A stretch of DNA of 64,000 nt, from NCBI RefSeq assembly GCF_000718305.1, contig NZ_JOFQ01000001.1:558001-622000 (forward strand), read 5' to 3'. Shown here one piece after another: positions 57,129 through 64,000 of this stretch. This DNA comes from Streptomyces niger. Lineage in GTDB: Bacteria > Actinomycetota > Actinomycetes > Streptomycetales > Streptomycetaceae. Made by a program: the position numbers and the translations under genes. The notes beneath the pieces were generated by a model. That model was not told where the DNA came from. It ran no database searches and worked only from the letters and a program-made list of their open reading frames with translations. Position 1 is the stretch's first letter. Each line of letters opens with the position of its first letter.

Positions 57129-58796
57129 GTGTCCACCGTCCCCGTGGCGCGCAAGGGCGGACGCTCCTGGGCCCTGCTGTTCGTGCTGTGCGGCACGATC
57201 TTCCTCGAGGGCAGTGATGTCGCCATGCTGGCGGTCGCCGTCCCCAGCATCCGCGCCGACCTCGGTCTGACCACCGGCACCGCGGCGTGGGTGATGAGCG
57301 GCTACGTGCTGGGGTACGCCGGTTCCACCCTGCTCGGCGGCCGCGCCGCCGATCTGTTGGGCAGGCGGCGGATGCTCCTCGCCTGGCTGGGCGTCTTCCT
57401 GGTCTTCTCCGCGTTGGGCGGCTTCGCGACCGTCGGCTGGATGCTGGTCGTGGCGCGGTTCGTCACCGGCGTGGCGGCGGCCTTCATGACCCCTGCCGCC
57501 ATGTCGATCATCACGACCTCGTATCCCCAAGGGCCGCAGCGTGACAAGGCTTTGCTGGTCTTCGCCGGCTTCGGAGCCGGCGGCTTCTCGTCGGGCCTGG
57601 TCATCGGCGGTTTGCTGACCGAAGTCGGTTGGCGGTGGGTGTTCTTCACCCCGATGCTCGTGGTCGGCGCGCTGTTGCCGGCGGCGTTCGCGCTGGTGCC
57701 GGCCGAGGTACGTCCCGAGCCTGTCCGGCGCGGTTACGACCTGGTCGGCGCGGCCAGCGCTGCCGCCGCGATGCTGCTGTTCGCCTACGGCATCGTCCGG
57801 TTGGAGCACCGCGGTGACGGGTTCGGGCCGACCCTCGGTGCAGTGGCCGCCGGGCTGGCGCTGGTGGTGGTGTTCATCGTGACCGAGCGGCGCGCCGAAG
57901 CGCCGCTCGTCCGGCTGGGGCTTTTCCGGAAGGTCGCGATGGTGCGGGCCGATCTCGCCGCGCTGCTCTTCCTGGGCGCGTCCTTCGGCTTCCAGTTCCT
58001 CCTGACGCTCTATCTGCAGGAGGTGCGCGGCTGGTCCGCGCTGCAGACCGCGTTCGCGCTGATCGCCATGGGCTGCGACGCCGTGCTCGCGCCCGTCCTC
58101 ACCCCGCGCCTGGTGGCCCGTTACGGCCACAGTCGGGTGGTCCTCGGCGGCTTCCTGCTGGCGGTCGTGGCCTACGGGCTCTTCCTGCCGGTCGGAGTGG
58201 ACCGGTCCTACGCGGCGATGTTCCCGAGCCTGCTCCTTTCGGGTGTCTCCTTCGCCCTCGCCTACGGTCCGCTCACCATCGCGGCGACCGACAGTGTGGC
58301 TCAGGAGGAGCAGGGCCTGGCCGGCGGGCTGTTCTACACGTTCACCCAGTTCGGTTCGGCGGTGGGGATCTCCGCGGTGACCGCGGTGTACGGGGTTGTC
58401 GCGGCCGGCACCGATGGCTCTTCGGACGGGGTGCTGGATGCCTACCGCACCGCACTCGTCGTTCCGGTGGTGATGGTGCTGTTGGGGGCGGTGGTCACCG
58501 GCCTCGGCCTGCGCGGCGCCCGGCCCGTCGCGGGCCGGCGCAGGGGTGCGCCGCCCGTGGCCCGCAACGGGGTCGGCGACGGCGTTTCAGAGCAGGCCGG
58601 TCAGTGCGAGGGCGCCCAGGAGCGTGGTGCCGGCCAGAGTCCAGGCGACGTAGTCGCCGATGTGGCCGGAGTGGAGCAGGCGGAGGGGGTCGAGCCAGTG
58701 GCGGCTGCGGGTGTGCTGGGGGCGGCGTACGGCGAGGACGGCGAGGCCCGCGGCCACGGCGGCGGAGAGCAGGCCGAGGAGGATGCCGGGGGCTGA
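57129..58796 (+). CDS. MFS drug exporter (DHA2, 14-helix type) with long antisense 3' extension
   Basis: 555 residues from GTG 57129 (GTG 57114 possible). Motif A GGRAADLLGRRRMLLAW near residue 58 and motif C-like GFGAGGFSSGLVIGG near 140. Fourteen membrane segments end near residue 465 (VVMVLLGAVVTGLGLRGARP). The last ~70 codons run antisense to the end of mrpD and read as Gly/Glu/Ala-rich filler (EQAGQCEGAQERGAGQSPGD), so the original stop was probably lost and the true functional protein ends near 58586. Related to EmrB/QacA antibiotic exporters. Substrate unknown. Confidence 0.83.
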   Translation: MSTVPVARKGGRSWALLFVLCGTIFLEGSDVAMLAVAVPSIRADLGLTTGTAAWVMSGYVLGYAGSTLLGGRAADLLGRRRMLLAWLGVFLVFSALGGFATVGWMLVVARFVTGVAAAFMTPAAMSIITTSYPQGPQRDKALLVFAGFGAGGFSSGLVIGGLLTEVGWRWVFFTPMLVVGALLPAAFALVPAEVRPEPVRRGYDLVGAASAAAAMLLFAYGIVRLEHRGDGFGPTLGAVAAGLALVVVFIVTERRAEAPLVRLGLFRKVAMVRADLAALLFLGASFGFQFLLTLYLQEVRGWSALQTAFALIAMGCDAVLAPVLTPRLVARYGHSRVVLGGFLLAVVAYGLFLPVGVDRSYAAMFPSLLLSGVSFALAYGPLTIAATDSVAQEEQGLAGGLFYTFTQFGSAVGISAVTAVYGVVAAGTDGSSDGVLDAYRTALVVPVVMVLLGAVVTGLGLRGARPVAGRRRGAPPVARNGVGDGVSEQAGQCEGAQERGAGQSPGDVVADVAGVEQAEGVEPVAAAGVLGAAYGEDGEARGHGGGEQAEEDAGG

Positions 58797-60347
58797 CCAG
58801 TGGGGTGGGGTGAGGGCCACGGTGACGCCGGGGGCGGCTTCGTCGGCGGCGCTGCCCACCGCGCTGTGCAGGGCGGGTAGGACGCCGGCGAGGAGGGCGC
58901 CGACGAGGAGTACGCCGGGGACGGCGAGCATGGTGGCGGGTACCCGGGTGAGTTGTTGTTCGGTCTCGGGTCGTTCGCCTTCGCCGCTGGTCTCGCGTTC
59001 CTCGCCGGCGGCGGGCGGGGTGCCGTGGCCGCCGAAGACGCGGGCGGCGACGCGGAGTACCGCTCCCCCGGTGACGGCGGAGACGAGGACGAAGAGGGCG
59101 GTGAGCCAGGGTCCGGCGGCCTCTTCGGTGACGGCTTTGCCCAGTGCGGTGCCGAAGGGCGGGAGTCCGGCGAGGGCGAGCCCGCCGGCGGTGAAGCAGG
59201 CGGCGGTGAGGCGGAGTTCGCGGGCGCGGCCGTGCAGGGCGTACTCGTCGATGGAGCCGTAGCGGTCGAGGAGGATGCCGGCGCAGGCGAAGAGCGCGGC
59301 CTTCACTCCGGCGTGGCCGATGAGGTAGAGGGCGGTGCCGCCGGTGGCTTCGGGGGCGAGCAGGGCGAGGCCGATGAGGAAGAGGCCGGTGTGCGCGACG
59401 GTGGAGAAGGCCAGCAGCCGTTTGATGTGGCGCTGGTACCAGCACATGAGGGCGCCGACGGCGGCGGAGAGCACGCCGAAGGTGAGGAGGGTGTGGGCGA
59501 CGGTTTCGGGTGGGATGCCGCCGGGTCCGCTGAAGATCGTCCAGTAGATGCGTGCGGTGCCGTAGACGCCGAGTTCGACCATGACGCCGGAGAGCAGCAT
59601 GCAGACGGGGGTGGGGGCGACGGCGTGGGCGTCGGGGAGCCAGAAGTGGAAGGGGACGGCGGCGGCTTTGACCAGGAGACCGGTGAGGAGGAGGACGAAG
59701 GCGGCGAGGACGAGTGCGTCGGGGGCGCCGCGGGCGTCGAGTGCGGCGCCGATGTGGCGCATGGCGAGTTCGCCGGTGCGGGCGTAGAGCAGGCCGACGC
59801 CCATGAGCATGGCGTAGGCGCCGAGGGAGTTGACGACGCCGAAGGTGAGGCCGCCCTGGACGGCTTTGGCGGCTTCGACGCGGTAGCCGGTGAGGGCGTA
59901 GGCGACGACGCCCATGAGTTCGAAGAAGACGAAGGCGTTGAAGAGGTCGCCGGTGAGGACGAAGCCGCACATGCCGGCCTGGAAGAGGAGGACGAGGGCG
60001 GGGAAGGAGCCGGCGTGTTTGCGGGGTGGTTCGTCGAAGTAGCGCCAGGAGTAGACGAGGACGGCGAGGACGAGGAGGGAGACGAGGGCCGCCGTGCCGA
60101 GGGCGAGGCGGTCGGCGTGGAGGACGATGCCGACGCTGTGTCCGTTGCGGGGCGTCCAGGCGCCGAGCCAGTCGATGACGGGCGAGGGTGCGTGCAGGAG
60201 CAGGTGGAGGGCGAGGGCCGCGGTGGCGGCGGCGAGGGCACAGGCGAGGGCTTCGGCGGCGGGGCGGGGGACGAAGCGTCCGGCGGCGACGAGGAGGGCG
60301 GCGCCGAGGAGTGGGGTGACGATGACGAGCGGCAGCAGGTGGTTCAT
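58587..60347 (-). CDS. mrpD: Mrp-type antiporter subunit D (MnhD/NuoN-like)
   Basis: 586 residues, ATG 60347 overlapping the mrpC stop (ATGA). Large proton-pumping membrane protein of the NuoL/M/N family with ~14 helices: FQAGMCGFVLTGDLFNAFVF, FELMGVVAYALTGYRVEAAK (conserved glutamate of helix 5), AVPFHFWLPDAHAVAPTPVC, RHIKRLLAFSTVAHTGLFLI and HAGVKAALFACAGIL. It contributes to Na+(K+)/H+ exchange with the other Mrp subunits. Last gene of the leftward operon, overlapped at its 3' end by the convergent MFS frame. Confidence 0.9.
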   Translation of the reverse strand: MNHLLPLVIVTPLLGAALLVAAGRFVPRPAAEALACALAAATAALALHLLLHAPSPVIDWLGAWTPRNGHSVGIVLHADRLALGTAALVSLLVLAVLVYSWRYFDEPPRKHAGSFPALVLLFQAGMCGFVLTGDLFNAFVFFELMGVVAYALTGYRVEAAKAVQGGLTFGVVNSLGAYAMLMGVGLLYARTGELAMRHIGAALDARGAPDALVLAAFVLLLTGLLVKAAAVPFHFWLPDAHAVAPTPVCMLLSGVMVELGVYGTARIYWTIFSGPGGIPPETVAHTLLTFGVLSAAVGALMCWYQRHIKRLLAFSTVAHTGLFLIGLALLAPEATGGTALYLIGHAGVKAALFACAGILLDRYGSIDEYALHGRARELRLTAACFTAGGLALAGLPPFGTALGKAVTEEAAGPWLTALFVLVSAVTGGAVLRVAARVFGGHGTPPAAGEERETSGEGERPETEQQLTRVPATMLAVPGVLLVGALLAGVLPALHSAVGSAADEAAPGVTVALTPPHWSAPGILLGLLSAAVAAGLAVLAVRRPQHTRSRHWLDPLRLLHSGHIGDYVAWTLAGTTLLGALALTGLL

Positions 60348-60694
60348 CCGCGCAGCTCCGAGAGTTCGTCCGGGTCGAGGGTGTGGTGCCGTTTGGCGAC
60401 CTGTATGACCAGGGCGAGGAGGAGTGCGGTGACGGTGGCGCCGACGACGACGTCGGTGAGGGCGAGGGCCTGGACGACGGGGTCGACGACGGGCCGGGTG
60501 TGGGGGGTGAGGTCGGCGAAGACGGGTGCGGTGCCGCTGTGGCGGTAGCCGACGGAGAGCAGCAGGACGTAGGTGGCGGCCTGGCAGACGGCGAGGCAGC
60601 CGACGGCGTGGATGAGGTTGCGGCTGGTGGCGAGGCCGTAGCAGCCGACGAGGAAGATCCAGGCGGCGACGAGGTAGGGCAGGACGTCCATCAT
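60344..60694 (-). CDS. mrpC: Mrp-type antiporter subunit C (NuoK-like)
   Basis: 116 residues; ATG 60694 is the first of two adjacent ATGs, with GAGGAGGCGG upstream. Three hydrophobic helices, with ATSRNLIHAVGCLAVCQAAT and VVDPVVQALALTDVVVGATV as the NuoK/MnhC signature. DPVVQALALTDVVVG carries the conserved transport residues. C-terminus is cytosolic (KRHHTLDPDELSELRG). Couples to mrpD by a 4-nt overlap and follows mrpB by 40 nt. Confidence 0.88.
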   Translation of the reverse strand: MMDVLPYLVAAWIFLVGCYGLATSRNLIHAVGCLAVCQAATYVLLLSVGYRHSGTAPVFADLTPHTRPVVDPVVQALALTDVVVGATVTALLLALVIQVAKRHHTLDPDELSELRG

Positions 60695-60734
60695 GGCGTC
60701 CGCCTCCTCTCCGCCGTGCGCGTCGGGTGCGCTG

Positions 60735-61475
60735 TCATGACCGGTCTCCCTCCTCTTCGATTTCGACGGCCTGGTCCAGGAAGCGGGCGAGCAGCACGAC
60801 GACGGCACAGGCCACTTCCATGCCGATGGCGGCGTTGAGCAGGGGGACGGTGCCGCCGGAGGCCAGGGAGTCGAGGGTGCCGAGGGGCAGGGCGTTGGTG
60901 AGGTAGGCGGTGCCGGCGAGGAGTCCGGCGGCGCCGGTGATCAGGTAGGCGGCTTCGCCGACCGCGTCGCCCACCTCGAAGAGGCCGAGGGGGCGGATCC
61001 GTTCCAGTGCGCGGTAGTCCACGGCGATGTAGAGCAGGTGGAGGGCGGTGGCGGCGACGACACCGCCCTGGAAGCCGCCGCCGGGGGTGAGTTGGCCGTG
61101 GGCGACGATGTAGAGCCCGGTGACGAGGGTGACGGGGAGCAGTACGAGCGCGTAGCGCCGTACGGGTGCGGCGACGCGTGCCGGCGCGGGGGTGACCTGG
61201 TGTTCGTCGCGGGCCTGGCGGAGCAGGACGACGGTGCCGAGGACGGCGCCGAAGAGGATGGATTCCTCGCCGAGGGTGTCGAAGGCGCGTTGGTCGAAGT
61301 TGACGGCGGCGATGGCGTTGGCGGTGTGCCGGGCGAGCGCTTCGTGGACGGCGCGGTCGCCGTAGGGGTGGAAGTCGCTGCCGAAGGTGGGGAGTCGGAA
61401 GGCGGCGGCGACGAGGAGTGCGGCGACGCCGGCGAGGCCGAGGAGGAGTACCCACAGGCGCTGTCGTCGGTTCAT
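60735..61475 (-). CDS. mrpB: MrpB-type subunit carrying an MbhE-like N-terminal part
   Basis: 246 residues, ATG 61475 overlapping the upstream gene by 4 nt. Residues ~1-85 resemble the C-terminal end of MrpA (MbhE): VNFDQRAFDTLGEESILFGA. The MnhB domain follows: LVTGLYIVAHGQLTPGGGFQ, GGVVAATALHLLYIAVDY, GEAAYLITGAAGLLAG. In many operons these parts are on MrpA and MrpB separately, so this gene is a rearranged form. About six helices. Membrane part of the cation/proton antiporter. Confidence 0.85.
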   Translation of the reverse strand: MNRRQRLWVLLLGLAGVAALLVAAAFRLPTFGSDFHPYGDRAVHEALARHTANAIAAVNFDQRAFDTLGEESILFGAVLGTVVLLRQARDEHQVTPAPARVAAPVRRYALVLLPVTLVTGLYIVAHGQLTPGGGFQGGVVAATALHLLYIAVDYRALERIRPLGLFEVGDAVGEAAYLITGAAGLLAGTAYLTNALPLGTLDSLASGGTVPLLNAAIGMEVACAVVVLLARFLDQAVEIEEEGDRS

Positions 61476-61753
61476 GGCCGCTCCTCCGCTTGCTGTTCGG
61501 CGCGTACCCGGTCCAGGGAGCGGCGGCGGGCCTTGCGTACGGAGAGGAGGACGAGCAGCGGGGTGAGTGCCGAGCCGACGGCGAGTTGGGAGAGGGCGAC
61601 GTCGGGGGCTTGGAGGACGGTGAAGAGGAGGGTGAGGGTGAGGCCGAGGAGGGAGAGTGCGAGTGCTTGGCGGGCGGGTTCGCGGACGGCGACGGCGGCG
61701 GTGGCGGCCGCGGCGACGAGCAGCAGGGCGAGGGCGATGAGCAGGTCAGCCAC
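61472..61753 (-). CDS. MbhD-like (DUF4040) antiporter subunit
   Basis: 93 residues, ATG 61753, overlapping the mrpFG gene by 8 nt. Three helices: LLIALALLLVAAAATAAVAV, ALALSLLGLTLTLLFTVLQA and APDVALSQLAVGSALTPLLV. The PDVALSQLAVG signature is the MbhD/DUF4040 part normally found near the end of MrpA. No NuoL-like antiporter domain precedes it in this operon. Confidence 0.83.
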   Translation of the reverse strand: MADLLIALALLLVAAAATAAVAVREPARQALALSLLGLTLTLLFTVLQAPDVALSQLAVGSALTPLLVLLSVRKARRRSLDRVRAEQQAEERP

Positions 61754-62204
61754 GGTCGTCGGCCTCCTCGGGGCGGGCGCCGGCCAGGGCCTTGCTGGAG
61801 ACGATGTTGCCGCCGACGAGGAGGGCGCCGATGACCAGGAGTTTGATCAGGGAGCGGCCGGGGCTCTCGGCGAGGCACAGGGGCAGCAGGACGGCCGCGG
61901 TGGCGAGCACGGCGAAGACCGTGGCGCGGGGGCCCTGCTGGGGGTCGTCGCCCATTTCGGGGCCGAGCAGCCGGGCGTAGACGAGGGTGCCGACGGGGCC
62001 GAGGAGGGCGACGACGAGCGCGATGTCGGTGTAGGGCGGCCGGTCGTAGCCGCGGGCGAGCAGCAGCAGGACGAGGCAGACGAGGAGGGTGCCGGTGTTC
62101 TGGGCGGCGACGCGGCGGCGCAGCGGGCCGGTGGCGGCGTACCACAGGACGGGGGCGACGCCGAGTGCCATGAGTGCGGCGGCGGCCGCGAGCCAGCCGT
62201 TCAC
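61746..62204 (-). CDS. mrpF: MrpF-type subunit with a possible MrpG-like C-terminal part
   Basis: 152 residues, GTG 62204 in a 4-nt overlap with mrpE. Residues ~1-85 are MrpF: QNTGTLLVCLVLLLLARGYD then PPYTDIALVVALLGPVGTLV with YARLLGP. The remaining ~65 residues (AVLATAAVLLPLCLAESPGR, SLIKLLVIGALLVGGNIVSS) resemble the last helices of MrpG but lack its usual LRFPD...RLHA centre. A fusion with a shortened MrpG is the best reading, uncertain. No separate mrpG is present. Confidence 0.75.
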   Translation of the reverse strand: MNGWLAAAAALMALGVAPVLWYAATGPLRRRVAAQNTGTLLVCLVLLLLARGYDRPPYTDIALVVALLGPVGTLVYARLLGPEMGDDPQQGPRATVFAVLATAAVLLPLCLAESPGRSLIKLLVIGALLVGGNIVSSKALAGARPEEADDRG

Positions 62205-62401
62205 CGGTCGGTCACCGCCCGTCGCGCGGCTCCGGCCGCGACCGCGCCCACGAGGGAGACGGCGGCCCCGACCAGGAGCTCCAGCGTGTCGACGGTGGAG
62301 ATCAGGACGGTCCACAGGGCGAGGAGGGCGGCCCACCACACCGCCACCTCGACCGTGTCCCGCATCCGGCGCCGCGCCATGCTGCCATCAAAACACCGCA
62401 T
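62201..62401 (-). CDS. mrpE: Short MrpE-type subunit
   Basis: 66 residues, ATG 62401 after GAAGGGGCGG. Two hydrophobic helices (VAVWWAALLALWTVLISTVD, LELLVGAAVSLVGAVAAGAA); ELLVGAAVSLVGA is the conserved MnhE segment. Typical MrpE is ~100-160 residues, so the C-terminal domain is absent. First gene of the Mrp operon. It begins 42 nt after the end of the CocE-like gene, and read-through from that gene is possible. Confidence 0.75.
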   Translation of the reverse strand: MRCFDGSMARRRMRDTVEVAVWWAALLALWTVLISTVDTLELLVGAAVSLVGAVAAGAARRAVTDR

Positions 62402-62443
62402 GTCCGCCCCTTCACCGTCGACGCGCTGGCCGGGTACCCCGTG

Positions 62444-64000
62444 TCACAGGGAGTCGCGCGGGAGGGTTTCGTTCCAGGTGCGGGAGAAGACCCGGCGGTC
62501 GCCTTCGTAGCCGTCGAGGGTGGCGTCGATGCAGAAGGTGTCCTCGTCGGACCAGAGGGCCTGGGAGGTGACGATGCGGACGTCCCAGTCGCCGCGCCGG
62601 AAGCGCATGGTCCAGGTGGTCTCGCCGCGTACGGAGGTGAAGTCGTCGGCGACGGAGGTGTACTTCTCGTAGGCGCGGCGGCCGACGTCGATGTCTGCTT
62701 CCTCGTAGTGGACGAGGCCGGCGTCCTTCACGATCTCCAGTGCGTTGTGGTAGTTGACCAGGTCGCGTTTGACGTCCCAGCGCTGTTCGGCGGGGAGCAG
62801 CTGGGTGGTGGCCAGCGGTGCGGTGCCTTCGGGTTCGCCGAAGGCGGGCTCGGGCACGTCGTCGGGTGCGTCGTTGGGGCGTACCGGCAGGGCGAGGGCG
62901 CTGGTGCCTTCGTAGACGCTGAGCCGGACGGGGCGGGGCGGCGGCCAGGCCAGCGGCCAGTAGGAAGTGGAGAGGGAGAGCCGCAGGCGGTGGCCGGCAG
63001 GGAAGGCCTGTGCGGTGCAGTTGAGCTGCACGGTGGCACGGTAGCGGCGGCCGGGTTCGAGGGTCTGGGGCACGCCGGTGCCGTCCCGCCGGGTGAGGTT
63101 GAGCAGGCCGTAGGTGACGCGGGTGGCGCTGCCGTCGGGGGCGACGTCGGAGAGCCGGGCGGCGACCATGGCGACCGGCTCGGAGACGGAGACCTCCAGC
63201 TCGACCGTGGCGGTGCCGAGGAGTTCCAGGGGCTCGGTGAGTGGCGGGCTGTCGAAGACCAGCGAGCCGCCGTCCTCCTCGCGCTGGTCGTAGGGCAGGT
63301 CCGGGGGCGCGTTGTAGGAGGCCCACTTGCCGGCGAACTGGCCTACGGACAGCGGGGATTCGACGGTCAGTGCGTCGCCGCGCGCGGCGTCGTCGCGGGT
63401 TTCGTCCCGGGTGCCGTCCTCGGCCCAGGTGTCGTCGCGCGGGCAGATGCGGTGCCGGGTGAGGGGGTGCACGGCCCGCTCGATGCGCGGGGAGGGCCAG
63501 GTGGGTTCGCCGACCCAGCGGCCGGGGCGCTCCTCGTAGGAGGTGGAGGGCGGCATGCTGTCCTGCATCCAGGTGCGGAGCATGGGGCCGTCCATGGCGC
63601 CGTTGTCGATGCCCTTGAGCCAGTGGTCCCACCAGCGCACGACTTCCTGGAGGTAGCCGATGGCGGGGCCGGGCTCGCCGAGGTGGGGGAACTTGTGCGA
63701 CCAGGGGCCGATGAGTCCCCTGCGGGGTACGTCGAGGTTGCTGAGGAGGCGGCAGACGGCGTTGGAGTAGCCGTCGGCCCAGCCGCTGGAGGCCAGTACG
63801 GGCACCTTGACGGCGTCGTAGTCCTCGCAGACCGAGGCGTGCCGCCAGTAGTCGTCGCGGCGCTGGTGGCGCAGCCATTCCAGGGCCCAGGGGCGGGTGG
63901 ACTCCAGGCGTTCGTGCCACATGTCGCGCCAGCGGTCGCCGACGACGGCGGGGTCGGGCGGGCAGGTGGCGTAGGCGAACATGGTGCCGGCCTCGGCGAG
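62444..64000 (-). CDS. CocE/NonD family hydrolase (N-terminal end cut off by window)
   Basis: 519 codons are visible, and the frame is open through base 64000, so the N-terminus with the catalytic serine lies outside. Visible are the acid in SSGWADGYSNAVCR and the histidine in GPWSHKFPHLGEPGP of the Ser-Asp-His triad, then the helical and jelly-roll domains of the X-Pro dipeptidyl-peptidase (S15) family (FDSPPLTEPLELLGTATVEL, FPAGHRLRLSLSTSYWP). Members hydrolyse esters or acyl-proline bonds; the cocaine esterase CocE is the best known. Substrate not inferable. Confidence 0.85.
   Translation of the reverse strand, partial: LAEAGTMFAYATCPPDPAVVGDRWRDMWHERLESTRPWALEWLRHQRRDDYWRHASVCEDYDAVKVPVLASSGWADGYSNAVCRLLSNLDVPRRGLIGPWSHKFPHLGEPGPAIGYLQEVVRWWDHWLKGIDNGAMDGPMLRTWMQDSMPPSTSYEERPGRWVGEPTWPSPRIERAVHPLTRHRICPRDDTWAEDGTRDETRDDAARGDALTVESPLSVGQFAGKWASYNAPPDLPYDQREEDGGSLVFDSPPLTEPLELLGTATVELEVSVSEPVAMVAARLSDVAPDGSATRVTYGLLNLTRRDGTGVPQTLEPGRRYRATVQLNCTAQAFPAGHRLRLSLSTSYWPLAWPPPRPVRLSVYEGTSALALPVRPNDAPDDVPEPAFGEPEGTAPLATTQLLPAEQRWDVKRDLVNYHNALEIVKDAGLVHYEEADIDVGRRAYEKYTSVADDFTSVRGETTWTMRFRRGDWDVRIVTSQALWSDEDTFCIDATLDGYEGDRRVFSRTWNETLPRDSL

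Noticed and set aside
58953..60548. 531-codon plus-strand frame rich in Glu, Gly and Ala
   Set aside because: It is the antisense of mrpD and mrpC, whose membrane-protein sequences are unmistakable.
1..64000. Insertion sequences, prophage, integrase or tRNA-linked attachment sites
   Set aside because: No transposase, integrase or phage structural gene was recognised in any frame, and no tRNA-like cloverleaf was found.

Overview
The window is high-GC actinobacterial DNA, almost certainly from Streptomyces or a close relative. The grounds are near-saturated G/C at third codon positions, frequent GTG starts, purine-rich ribosome binding sites, many 1-8 nt start/stop overlaps, a gvpO-A-F-G-Y-Z-J-L-S-K gas vesicle operon in the Streptomyces order, and actinobacterial small families (DUF5709, DUF2795, SPW, LPFR). 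No rRNA, tRNA, CRISPR array, insertion sequence, phage gene or origin was seen.

Layout. (1) 1-6380: the tail of a polysaccharide pyruvyl transferase, an LPFR micro-protein, an HhH-GPD DNA glycosylase-like protein, an MFS exporter, a DUF5709 protein, a MarR regulator with guanine deaminase, and a decayed DUF4097 fragment. (2) 6378-16230: a leftward series of a SAP/Rho_N-tailed protein, GH15 glycosidase, enolase-superfamily enzyme, TPP-dependent pyruvate oxidase-like enzyme, large FAD/Fe-S D-2-hydroxyacid dehydrogenase, hemerythrin and DUF2267. (3) 16400-31563: a stress and DNA-repair island holding a FAD/Rieske oxidoreductase, NAD epimerase, DUF2795, Ku, a stress-type SDR, the complete ten-gene gas vesicle operon, a second hemerythrin, an SPW membrane protein, a candidate repeat peptide, a VOC protein, and coupled LigD-type phosphoesterase and ATP-dependent ligase genes. 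Three promoters of SigB/SigH type (GTTTC...GGGTAC) can be read here. (4) 31600-33972: a CYP152-type peroxygenase, an acidic small protein and a HAD phosphatase. (5) 34244-44672: aromatic catabolism, with pobA and a double IclR regulator, then a MarR-controlled operon (SDR, amidohydrolase, CoA ligase, MaoC hydratase, MHS transporter, secreted hydrolase). Its gene set closely matches the rhodococcal cou pathway for p-hydroxycinnamates, and it would feed 4-hydroxybenzoate to PobA. (6) 44688-51104: a paralogue of the SAP/Rho_N-tailed protein, an isochorismatase-like hydrolase, and a three-subunit cysteine-type formate dehydrogenase. (7) 51101-58796: a small catabolic locus with a leaderless tandem-AsnC regulator, an F420-type LLM oxidoreductase, a CDF metal transporter, a putative membrane-anchored unknown and a DHA2 exporter. 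(8) 58587-64000: a leftward Mrp-type cation/proton antiporter operon lacking the large MrpA antiporter domain, and a truncated CocE/NonD hydrolase.

How the genes fit together: the central island combines end-joining repair, buoyancy or osmotic-stress structures, diiron oxygen/NO-binding proteins and quinone-linked dehydrogenases. The cou-like operon plus pobA forms a route from plant phenolics to protocatechuate. No locus here is clearly a wholly new system. The most unusual items are the complementary charged tails of GvpY and GvpZ, the SAP-like tail shared by Ku and two small paralogues, the coding-like DKH-repeat frame with no normal start codon, and the incomplete Mrp complex.
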